64,000 bases of DNA from Gentiana macrophylla (taxonomy: Eukaryota; Streptophyta; Magnoliopsida; Gentianales; Gentianaceae): contig JAOBSW010000690.1 in NCBI GenBank assembly GCA_026214975.1, positions 1 to 64,000 of the forward strand, read 5' to 3'. The translations under genes and the position numbers were made by a program. Below, in pieces: positions 47,630-57,691 of the stretch; the first letter of the stretch is position 1, and the number at the start of each line of letters is the position of its first letter. Under the pieces are notes generated by a model. The model saw only the letters and a list, made by a program, of their open reading frames with translations, did no database searches and had not been told where the DNA came from.

Positions 47630-49475
47630 TTACAATTTATATTTTTCCAAATATAACATCTTTTCACCAAGAAAGATGCTTCTTTTTGTTTCTAAAAGCC
47701 TTCTTTCTTTTCCTTCTTCTCTCGATTCATCATCTCTGGGCTTAATATACAAATATTCATTGATCATACGATTTGCTTCTTCGTTATCTTGGTTCTTGAG
47801 TTTTATCAAAATTTCTTTAATCTGCTCATCCATTATCTCCTCTTCTTCTTTTGATATCAAGTTATGTCTTTCTCTTTCAGCTTTTCCTTCTGGTTTCATT
47901 TCAACTTCCCCCTTAGACTTTGTTTCTTTATCTCCAACTTCTTTTAATTCGATTTGCAATATAACACAAATTGCAATCTTCCTTCTGATGTTCAACATAG
48001 CTTTAATTGAGGCTTGTTCTTCTTTCTCAGTTATAGTTTCTACAAAAGTTTCTTCTGCAATTAGCTTCTCGATCAGATTATCAACTGCTTCTCCATTTTG
48101 TTGAATGACAAGTAAATCAGCATTCACTTGTCTGTCTTGTTCTTCAACCATTTGTTTATCGCAGATTTCTTCAGTTGACTTTGGTTCAGATTTAACTTCA
48201 GCACCTTCAGTTTTATCAGCATCACCTTCAGCTTTATCTTCCCCCTTGTTTGAAGATACGCAAATGCTTACTCCAAATAATTTGTGCAAGGTGATGATGT
48301 TGGAGTATTTATTCAGACTTGATTAGTGTGCTGTTGAGATAGATTTATGTAATTCATAGAGCTTCTTTTGCAGAGTTTGCATCAGGCTTTTTATGATCAT
48401 CTTTAGCCCTTCCATTCTCTTCTTAGTTTCATTTAATTGTTCCAGAGTCTTTTGAGTTGCAGGATGGGGGAATCTTCAATATAGATTTGCTTGAAGACAC
48501 ATTATGAACTTGAGATGAGGAACTGACTTCATGATAATGAGAGTCTTGACTTAATAGTACTTTTTCATACTCGGTTGCAAGAATTTCAATATCTTCCAGA
48601 TTTTCTCTCTGCTTCTCAGTGTATTTTTCATACATACCAGCTGAGGATTCAATTTCTTCAGTTTCATCTTCAATCAGTATTATTTCTTCAGTTCCAATTT
48701 TCCTTTGAGTCATTGTGAAATGCTTCTGCATCATCCTCTGGACTTTTCTTTTTTTTGATCCACTGGCCACTGATTTCTTTATTACCACTGACTCTGTAGG
48801 TCTAGAGATGGTGAAATAGTTCAGTATCCATTGTACTAAGTATGGAAATCCCTTTTTCAACATGAAATTTTCTCGAAAAGCCTTTCTTCCATGAACTTTT
48901 ACTTTTTCATCCGAAATTTGCTTTAACATTTGCATGAGGACAAAATTATTCCAGTCCAGTTTCTTCTCAAACCAAATTGTATAGATTAGTGTCATCTTTT
49001 CTGTTGAAAGAGTGTAGACATTCCAAGTGTGACCAATAACGTTTTTGGTCAGAAGAATTGTCAAAAATGCGAACTCTGGTTTTTGTTGATGAACAGATCC
49101 AATGAAATTCTTCTTATCATTGTTAATTGCTGTGACTTCCCAAAGTTTGTCTTTTTCTTCATTTCCAAAAGTGAGAGATGAAGATCCTCCAAATATGTCC
49201 AAACCAAAGACTAGGGAAAGAAGATGTTCATTAACAGTAATGCTTTTCTCTTGAACTGCTGTCCTGAAACTCTTTCCATCATCGGCGATTAAGACGTTTC
49301 TGTAGAAGTCTTTGATATCTTCTGGGTACAGTATTGACCTTCGTATCAATCAGATTTTCAAGTCCTCGAACCCTTTTGATTTTATCTACAATCTGAGTTG
49401 ATAGGATGGAGTTTGAAAATAATTGAAGTCATCCAGACTCATGGTCATTCCTTCATCAAAGTTATATTTCTCCAT
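47630..49475 (-). pseudogene. T dimer ORF2, copy A
   Basis: ATG at 49475. A frameshift follows early, then 306 residues are open (49349-48429): FYRNVLIADDGKSFRTAVQE, LVFGLDIFGGSSS, FLTILLTKNVIGHTWNVYTL, LIYTIWFEKKLDWNNF, and a basic stretch KKSVASGSKKRK. The C-terminal part is open at 48289-47630 (219 aa) with acidic repeats (EGDADKTEGAEVKSEPKS) and a helical end. Conservation with the other copies is high, but no known catalytic motif is seen. Unknown protein, possibly structural or env-like by position after gag and before the purine tract. Confidence 0.7.
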
Positions 49476-49617
49476 GGATTTTAAATTTGAGATTTCTTGG
49501 GGGAACCTTGAATATTTGAAGTTGATTCTGCAAAACTTGGTCAAAAATGTAAGAACAGTAGGGATTTTTGAGAGTAGGGAACAGTAGGGAACTGCTTAAG
49601 TGAGAGTTGTGTCACAA

Positions 49618-50466
49618 TCAATGAGATTTGTAGGGATGCCCATCTACTTCATCTCCTTGATTGACACGTGGCTTCTGGTGATTTGTTTTGTATGCCCAAG
49701 CGTCAGATAGTAGCTGGAAAGTTTTCGATCTTTGACCATTTTGCCCTTCATCAGCGTTTGTGTGGAAGTCAGTTTTTCTATAGATTTTGCAATAAAAACT
49801 GACCTTACCTGCAAAACAGTTTTTAGTTTTCTTCGGTAGGCATATCTTCTTGGGTCCGGCTGGATTAGTTCCTGAAGTATAACTTTTAGCTTCTTTGATG
49901 AGATAATTAAGCTTTCTCATCTCTGTTCTAAATAAACCATTACACTCAACCTTAGTTGATTTCACAAGCATTCTTTTAGATTTATCATCTTTATTTTCTC
50001 TGTGTAATCCACTAGGTCTTCCAGTATCATCATGTCTAGAGTTTATACTCTTTGAAATCTCAAGACTGAGTAAGGGTGAGGAATTATCATTGCTTTTGTC
50101 AAATTTATTAGATATTAACCTTTCAGCTAGATTTGACATTTCAGTTTCAGGAGACTCATTCCACTCTTTTGCTTTGCCAAGTTCTATATCTTTTAGTTTC
50201 AACTCAAGTGTGTGTTTTTCCACCAACTTGACAAGCTCGGAGTTTCTTTGACTGAGTTCAGTAGATGATAACTGAGTTGAAGAATATACCTTTCCTTGAT
50301 TGTTTATTACAGCTTCACGTTTTGAATGTACATTCATTTGTTGCTCTAATGCATCTTTCATATCATCAGTTACTTGCAACAACTTCCTTTCCTCTTCTTC
50401 TGAGAAATTACTTAGTGATGAAACTTCTCTGGATTTGTCATCATATACATTGAGATTGCTATCCAC
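49618..50466 (-). CDS. T dimer gag remnant, copy A (282 aa)
   Basis: The longest gag frame of family T here. Residues 20-50 have an acidic stretch (SEEEERKLLQVTDD). Residues about 65-115 form a coiled coil (SELVKLVEKHTLELKLKDIE). A Lys-rich segment follows, then NPAGPKKICLPKKT, where Trp-Val of the usual motif is mutated to Cys-Leu. In this copy the stop after that motif is lost and the frame runs on into the spacer. No zinc knuckle. The true start lies upstream, in the region cut by the deletion that removed the N-terminal gag. Confidence 0.6.
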   Translation of the reverse strand: MDSNLNVYDDKSREVSSLSNFSEEEERKLLQVTDDMKDALEQQMNVHSKREAVINNQGKVYSSTQLSSTELSQRNSELVKLVEKHTLELKLKDIELGKAKEWNESPETEMSNLAERLISNKFDKSNDNSSPLLSLEISKSINSRHDDTGRPSGLHRENKDDKSKRMLVKSTKVECNGLFRTEMRKLNYLIKEAKSYTSGTNPAGPKKICLPKKTKNCFAGKVSFYCKIYRKTDFHTNADEGQNGQRSKTFQLLSDAWAYKTNHQKPRVNQGDEVDGHPYKSH

Positions 50467-50594
50467 ATCATCACTGAGTTGAGGTTCTGGATTTGTATGC
50501 TTTTACAACTGATACAGTGATGGGGGTTTTCAACAACTAGTTTATAAGATATCTTTGGATCACTTCCAAACAGAAGAACCGCTCCGACACCAAT

Positions 50595-52307
50595 TGTTGG
50601 TCCCTTGGAAAGGCTAACACAAGTTTAGAGGGGGGTGGGGGGTGAATAAACTTGTCACAAAAAACTTTCACAAAACTGAAAGTACGCCAGGAACTGAGTT
50701 TCTACTAAACTCAAATTGAACTAACAAACTGATGCTCAGTTCAGTTTTGTTCCTATCATTTAATCTTGCACAGGAGTTAGCTAATTCAGTTTAGCTGATG
50801 CTAGAACTGAACTAACTTGCAGCGGATAAGATCAAGCCTTCCGTGCAATACATGTGTCAATTTTGTGCTGACTCAGTGTCTGATGTTTGCTGAGTGAGTG
50901 ATAACATGACAATGCAATAGTTAAAGCAATCAAAGCACAAATATAAATGCATAAAGTAAATCAACACAGTGTTTGTTTATGGAAGTTACGGGTGGTATAA
51001 TCCCGTACGTCTACCCTTCTCCTGTGGTGTATGAGGTATCACTAGAATCTTGAGATAACTGTTAAAAAAATCCTAGCCTAATGACAGTTCTTCAAGACAC
51101 CCTAGTTTCACTGTTTACACATATTGAAGAAAGGTAAGATTTCTCCCTTCACTCTGGACACAGATCCTTCGGAGGTGGAATGACTCCTTCACTAGCTCAC
51201 CACACAAACACAGTCCGCAGACTGCAAAAACAGCTGTGGCAACTGAGTTGCAACCGTATGAGGAAAGGTTGAGTTGTTCTCCTCAAACTATGCACGGCCA
51301 ACCCTTTTTACACAAAGGTTAGGTTTAGAATTAATCAAGACATTAATTTAGTGAGCTGTCTGCTTCTTCTGGATATGGCGTTGTAGCTCCAAGATGCATT
51401 CTTCTCCCTTAATGGGTTACTGAATATTTCTTCATAATCTTCAAGGAAATTTCATTGGCTTCCCCTTTTCTAGATATGAAATCTGATTTTCTGGATCTGG
51501 ATCTTTATATATATGCTTTTTAAAACTTGTCAAAGATCTCACTTTTTCAAGCATTTCCTTTTGTGTATTTATAGGGATAATGTAACGGTCAAATAAATCT
51601 TATAGCCATTACATCTGTCGTTTAGCCAACGTTCATACGTACGTCCTTTTGTTGTTTTGTTATTTCAAATTCAATAAGGCCTTAGCTCAGTTTTCTACAC
51701 TTCTTCAAAACTGAGTACCTCGTATTCTTGACATCTGACTTCAATTGACTAAGTCAGAGTACACCATTCAGCTTCTCTTCTTTTCCTGGTAAGCGATAAT
51801 CTTTGTCCTTAAGATTATTCACTTTACATGATCTATAGTTCGGGATTCAGTCACCACAGACTTGCTCGAATCGACTTATAGTCATGACTTAATCATCTTC
51901 TAACCGAAGTTTTCCACCTCGGTTCTTGGTCTTCAATAACTAAGTCTGTGTCCCACGATTCTTGATCTTCTTAGACAAGCCAACTCGAGTCTCTGTGTCC
52001 TCAAAGAAACTTATCTTCTTGATTTTCTCATAAGCGAGTCGATCCTCGATTCTTCATAAGTATACTCAGTTTGCTTGTTGTGACTCAGCTGTTCGCCTAG
52101 TTCCTATCTATTACAATGCTTGTCTGAAACAACCTATACAAGGTTCAGACTCTATATAGAACTTATACATCTTTCTCTAGACTATTTCTTGCTTCTTCTT
52201 TCATTATGCACTATAACAGTTAGTTATGACTTCATCATCATGGGTTATATGTGAACTTTCTACATATGTGACGAATCATCATCAAAACACAAATATTATT
52301 TCCAACA
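50595..52307 (-). repeat. T dimer LTR B (middle)
   Basis: 1713 bases. TATA box 51566-51573 (minus strand). Hairpin array about 51898-52100 with many CG-containing changes such as AACCGA..CTCGGTT at 51903-51925. Lies between a purine tract and a primer site belonging to different internal regions. Confidence 0.9.
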
Positions 52308-52455
52308 ATTTCCCCATTTTTGATGATGTATCATAACCCTCCCTAAAAGCAATAATAAAAGAATAATGCAAGAAATCAGAACAAATAAAATGACAACCTA
52401 AAACAGTCGAGTTTATTACAAAGTTGTGCCAAAACAAACTGAGTTACTAAAGTTA

Positions 52456-54383
52456 TTACAATTTATATTTTTCCAAATATAACATCTTTTCACCAAGAAA
52501 GATGCTTCTTTTTGTTTCTAAAAGCCTTCTTTCTTTTCCTTCTTCTCTCGATTCATCATCTCTGGGCTTAATATACAAATATTCATTGATCATACGATTT
52601 GCTTCTTCGTTATCTTGGTTCTTGAGTTTTATCAAAATTTCTTTAATCTGTTCATCCATTATCTCCTCTTCTTCTTTTGATATCAAGTTATGTCTTTCTC
52701 TTTCAGCTTTTCCTTATGGTTTCATTTCAGCATCCCCCTCAGTTTTTGCTTCTTTATCTCCAACTTCTTTTAATTCGATTTGCAATATAGCACAAATTGC
52801 AATCTTCCTTCTGATGTTCAACATAGCTTTAACTGAGGCTTGTTCATCTTTCTCAGTTCTATTTTCTACAAAAGTTTCTTCTGCAATTAGCTTCTCGATC
52901 AGATTATCAACTGCTTCTCCATTTTGTTGAATGACAAGTAAATCAGCATTCACTTGTCTGTCTTGTTCTTCAACCATTTGTTTATCGCAGATTTCTTCAG
53001 CTGACTTTGGTTCAGATTTAACTTCAGCACCTTCAGCTTTATCAGCATCACCTTCAGCTTTATCTTCCCCCTTGTTTGAAGATACGCAAATGCTTTCTCC
53101 AAATAATTTGTACAAGGTGATGATGTTGGAGTATTTATTCAGACCTGAGTAGTGTGATGTTGAGATAGATTTATGTAATTCATAGAGCTTCTTTTGTGGA
53201 GTCTGCATCAGGCTTTTTATGATCATCTTTAGCCCTTCCATTCTCTTCACAGTTTCCTTTAATCGTTGCAGAGTCTTTTGACTTGCAGGATGGGGGATGT
53301 CTTCAATATAGATTTGCTTGAAGACACATTATGAACTTGAGATGAGGAACTGACTTCATGATAATGAGTGTCCTGACTAAATAGATCTTTTTCATACTCG
53401 GTTGCATGAAATTCAATATCTTCCAGATTTTCTCTCTGCTTCTCAGTGTATTTTTCATACATATCAGCTAAGGATTCAATTTCGTCAGTTTCATCTTTAA
53501 TCTATATTATTTCTTCAGTTCCAATTTTCCTTTGAGTCACTGTGAAATGCTTCTGCATCATCCTCATTTGTCTTCTAGCAGTTCTATCATTCTGGTTTTC
53601 AGTTTTGCTAGAGACCAAAGTTTCTCTTGTGACTTCATCATGGACTTTTCTTTTCTTTGATCCACTAGGCACTGATTTCTTTATTACCACTGACTCTGTA
53701 GGTCTAGATATGGAGAAATAGTTCAGTATCCTTTGTACTAAATATGGAAATCCCATTTTCAACATGAACTTTTCTCGAATAGCCTTTCTTCCATGAACTT
53801 TTGCTTTTTCATCCGAAATTTGCTTTAACATTTGCTTGAGGAAAAACTTACTCCAGTCCAGTTTCATCTCAAACCAAATTGTATAGATTAGTTTCAGCTT
53901 TTCTGCTGAAAGAGTGTAGAGATTCCAAGTGTGACCAATAACGTTTTTGGTCAGAAGAATTGTCAAAAATGCGAACTCTTGTTTTTGTTGTTGAACAGAT
54001 CCAATGAAATTCTTCTTATCATTGTTAATTGTTGTGACTTCCCAAAGTTTTTCTTTTTCTTCATTTCCAAAAGTGGGAGATGAAGATCCTCCAAATATGT
54101 CCAAACCAAAGACTAGGGAAAGAAGATGTTCATTAACAGTAATGCTTTTCTCTTGAACTGTTGTCCTGAAACTCTTTCCATCATCGGCGATTAAGACGTT
54201 TCTGTAGAAGTCTTTGAAATCTTCTAGGTACAGAGTATTGACCTTCGTATCAATCAGATTTTCAAGTCCTCGAACCCTTTTGATTTTATTTGCAATCTGA
54301 GTTGATTGGATGGAGTTTGAAATTTTTTGACTGAAGTCATCAAGACGCATGGTGATTCCTTCATCAATGTTATATTTCTCCAT
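52456..54383 (-). pseudogene. T dimer ORF2, copy B (best N-terminus)
   Basis: ATG at 54383 opens 293 intact residues: MEKYNIDEGITMRLDDFSQK, KIKRVRGLENLIDTKVNTLY, FKDFYRNVLIADDGKSF, LSLVFGLDIFGGSSS, AFLTILLTKNVIGHTW, LIYTIWFEMKLDW, KKSVPSGSKKRKVHDE. The rest follows in pieces 53462-53259, 53250-52714 and 52686-52456. The FYxN block, the FGLDIFGG block (analogous to a FGxP-type motif) and the following helical block loosely resemble the putative plant transposon protein family. The full protein would be about 640 residues. Confidence 0.7.
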
Positions 54384-54729
54384 GGATTTTCAATTTGAGA
54401 TTTCTTGGGGGAACCATGAATATTTGAAGTTGATTCTGCAAAACTTGGTGAAAAATGTAAGAACAGTAGGGATTTGTTAGAGTAGGGAACAGTAGGGAAC
54501 CACTTAAGTGAGAGTTGTGTCACAATCAATGAGATTTGTATGGATGCCCATCTACTTCCTCTCCTTGATTGACACGTGGCTTCTGGTGATTTGTTTTTTC
54601 AGCCCAAGCGTCAGATAGTAGCTGGAAAGTTTTCGATCTTTGACCATTTTGCCCTTCAACAGCTTTTGTGTGGAAGTCAGTTTTTCTATGGATTTTGCAA
54701 TAAAAACTGACCTTACCTGCAAAACAGTT

Positions 54730-55410
54730 TTAAGTTTTCTTCGGTACCCATATCTTCTTGGGTCCAGCTGGATTAGTTCCTGAAGTATAACTTTCAGCTT
54801 CTTTGATGAGATAATTAAACATTCTCATCTCCTTTCTAGATAAACAATTACGCTCAACCTTAGTTGATTTCACAAGGATTCTTTTAGATTTATCATCTTT
54901 ATTTTCTCTGTGTAATCCACTAGGTCTTCCAGTATCTTGATGTCTAGAGTTTATACTCTTTGAAATCTCAAGATAGAGTATGGGTGAGGAATTATCATTG
55001 CGTTTGTCAAATATACTGGATATTAACCTTTCAGCTAGATTTGACATTTCAGTTTCAAGAAACTCATTCCACTCTTTTGCTTTGCCAAGTTCTATATCTT
55101 TTAGTTTCAACTCAAGTGTGAGTTTTTCCACCAACTTGACAAGTTCAGAGTTTCTTTGACTGAATTCAGTGGATGATAACTGGGTTGAAGAATGTACCTT
55201 TCCTTGATTGTTTGTTACAACTTAACGATTTGAATGTACATTCTTTTTTTGCTCTAATGCATCTTTTATATCATCAGTTACTTGCAACAACCCCCTTTCC
55301 TCTTCTTCTAAGAAATTACTTAGTGATGGAACTTCTCTTGATTTGTCATCATATACATTGAGATTGCTATCCACATCATCACTGATTTGAGGTTCTGTAT
55401 TTGTATGCAT
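54730..55410 (-). pseudogene. T dimer gag remnant, copy B
   Basis: Frames 55410-55222 (acidic, EEEERGLLQVTDDIKDALEQ) and 55134-54730 (coiled coil, then NPAGPKKIWVPKKT and stop), separated by a small shift near 55220. The intact WVPKK ending confirms that the CLPKK of copy A is a mutation. A second copia gag tail with nothing of pol after it. Confidence 0.65.
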
Positions 55411-55500
55411 TTACAACTGATACAGTGAGGGGTTTTTAACAACTGGTTTATAAGATATCTTTGGATCACTTCCAAATGGAAGAACTGCTCCGATACCAAT

Positions 55501-57232
55501 TGTTGGTCCCTTGGAAAGGCTAACACAAGTTTAGAGGGGGGGTGAATAAACTTGTCACCCAAAAATTTCCCAAAACTGAAAGTACCCCAGGAACTGAGTT
55601 TCTACTAAACTCAAACTGAACTAACAAACTGATGCTCAGTTCACTTTTGTTCCTATCCTTTGATCTTGCATAGGAGTTAGCTAATTCAGTTAATCTGATG
55701 CTACAACTGAACTAAATTGCAACGGATAAGATCAAGCCTTTCGTGCAATACATGTGTCAATAAAGATCAAATTCTCCTATGTATCAGTTTTGTCTTTGAC
55801 TCGATTAATCGATGTTTCTTTGAGTGAGTGATAACATGACAATGCAATAATTAAAGCAATCACATCACAAATATAAATGCGTAAAGTAAATCCACACAGA
55901 GTTTGTTTATGGAAGTTCCGGGTGGTGTAATCCCGTACGTCTCCCCTTCTCCTATGGTGTATAAGGTATCACTAGAATCTTGAGATAACTGTTACAAAAT
56001 CCTAGCCTAATGGCAGTCCTTCACGACACCCTAGTTTCACTGTTACACATAATGAAGAAAGGTAAGATTGCTCCCTTCACTCTGCACACTGATCCTTCGG
56101 AGGTGGAATGACTCCTTCACCAGCTCACCACACAAACACTGATCCCAGACGCACCAATGGTTGTAGGCGAGTTGCAACCGTATGAGGAAAGGTGAAGTTG
56201 ATCTCCTCAAACTATGCACAACCAACCTTTTTTACACAAAGGTTAGGTTTAGAATTAATCAAGAGATTAATTCAGTGAGCTGTCTGCTTCTTCTGGATAT
56301 GGCGTTGTAGCTCCAAGATGCCTTCTTCCCCCTTAATGGGTTACTGAATATTTCTTCATAATCTTCAAGGCAATTTCGTTGGCTTCCTCTTTTCTAGATA
56401 TGAAATCTGATTTTCTGCATCTGGATCTTTATATATATGCTTTTTAAAACTTGTCCAAGATCTCACTTTTTAAGCACTTCCTTCTGTGTATTTATAAGGA
56501 TGATGTAACAGTCAAATAAATCTTATAGCCGTTACATCTGTCGTTTAGCCAACGTTCATACGTACGACCATTTGTTGTTTTGTTATTTCAAATTCAATAA
56601 GGCCTTTACTCAGTTTTCTACTCTTGTTCAAAACTGAGTACCTCGTATTCTTGACATCTAACTTCAATTGACTAAGTTAGAGTACACCATTCAGCTTCTT
56701 CTTTTCCTGGTAACTAATAATCTTTGTCCTTAAGATTATTCAGCTTTACATGATATATAGTTCAGTTTCAGGTCACCACAGACTTGCCTGAATCCTGAAT
56801 TATAGTCACGACTTCATCATCTTCTAAATGAGTTTGCCACCTCAGTTCTTCAGTCTTCAATAACTGAGTCTGTGTCCCTCAGTTCTTCAGTCTTCTTAGA
56901 CAAGCCAACTGAGTTTGTGTCCCTCAGCGAACTTATCTTTTTCAGGTTTCTCATAACTGAGTCTGATACCTCAGTTCTTCATAAGTATACTCAGTTTGCT
57001 TGTTGTGACTCAGTTGTTCGCCTAGTTCCTATCTATTACAATCCATGTCTGAAACAACCTATACAAGGTTCAGACTCTAGATAGAACTTATACATCTTTC
57101 TCTAGACTATTTCTTGCTTCTTCTTTCATTATGCACTATAACAGTTAGTTTTGACTTCATCATCATGGGTTATATGTGAACTTTCTACATATGTGATGAA
57201 TCATCATCAAAACAATAATATTATTTCCAACA
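55501..57232 (-). repeat. T dimer LTR C (sense 5' end)
   Basis: 1732 bases. TATA box 56489-56496 (minus strand). Hairpin array about 56820-57010. Altered patches at 55793-55825 and 56140-56170 relative to LTRs A and B. Confidence 0.9.
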
Positions 57233-57691
57233 AGGGGGTTAATGAAAATAAGGATAAGATATTTTGAGAAGGGTTTACGAAAATATCCCGTATCAAAACG
57301 AACAGTCTATGGAGGATTTATCCGTATGTAATGATTATATCAATGGACTCTTATCGACTAAGTGATTAGAGTGTAAGTATATATCTATAATCGATAGAGT
57401 TCAGTTTCGGGTTTATGGTAGCGTAATCCCAGAATTAATAGATTGAATAAGAATTGTTCTGTTGGATGAATAATTTTATTTAATTTATTGTAGCTACTGG
57501 TTATAGGTCCATGGTCCCCGATGTGGCTCCTAACATGCATATGTTTCTTGATGTTGGGCCTCAATGATAATTTAGTAGTTGGACTATTTAATTGATGTGC
57601 GAATAATTATTTAGTGGGTTAAATAATTAAATACATGTAAAAGACATTTTTCGTGGACTCGGCCCATTATGTGAAATTTCATGTGCTAGCC
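57233..57691 (+). repeat. LARD LTR3, right part, truncated
   Basis: Resumes LTR3 after the T dimer with AGGGG and follows LTR1 (from about 11425) to GTGCTAGCC. There it breaks off, about 650 bases short of the expected LTR end, and joins inverted LARD sequence. Confidence 0.85.

Larger units (their letters stand above)
45746..57232 (-). mobile_element. T dimer: three LTRs and two internal regions
   Basis: LTR A 45746-47482, internal A 47483-50594, LTR B 50595-52307, internal B 52308-55500, LTR C 55501-57232. The whole is flanked by the exact duplication AGGGG (45741-45745 and 57233-57237), so it behaves as one insertion. Each internal region has its own primer site and purine tract. Neither carries pol. 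Unequal crossing over between two copies, or between LTRs, is the simplest origin. Confidence 0.92.
10755..57691 (+). mobile_element. LARD-type non-autonomous copia, tandem with three LTRs, heavily nested
   Basis: Order: LTR1 (10755-12541), int1 (12542-18076), LTR2 (18077-18491 plus 35084-36458), int2 (36459-45056), LTR3 (45057-45745 plus 57233-57691, truncated). LTRs open TGTTAGG and end in GCA or ACA. Each of the first two LTRs is followed by the primer site TGGTATCGGAGCC, and each internal region ends with the purine tract GTGGGAG. With later insertions removed, int1 and int2 are each about 5.5 kb, align along their length and code for no complete protein. LTR ends and leader match the autonomous element at 18492-35083. 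The right end is lost at about 57691. Confidence 0.85.

Noticed and set aside
47676..48326. Ser/Phe-rich plus-strand frames, repeated at 52502-53152 and 21277-21621
   Set aside because: Antisense of the Glu/Lys-rich part of T ORF2. The composition explains the lack of stops.
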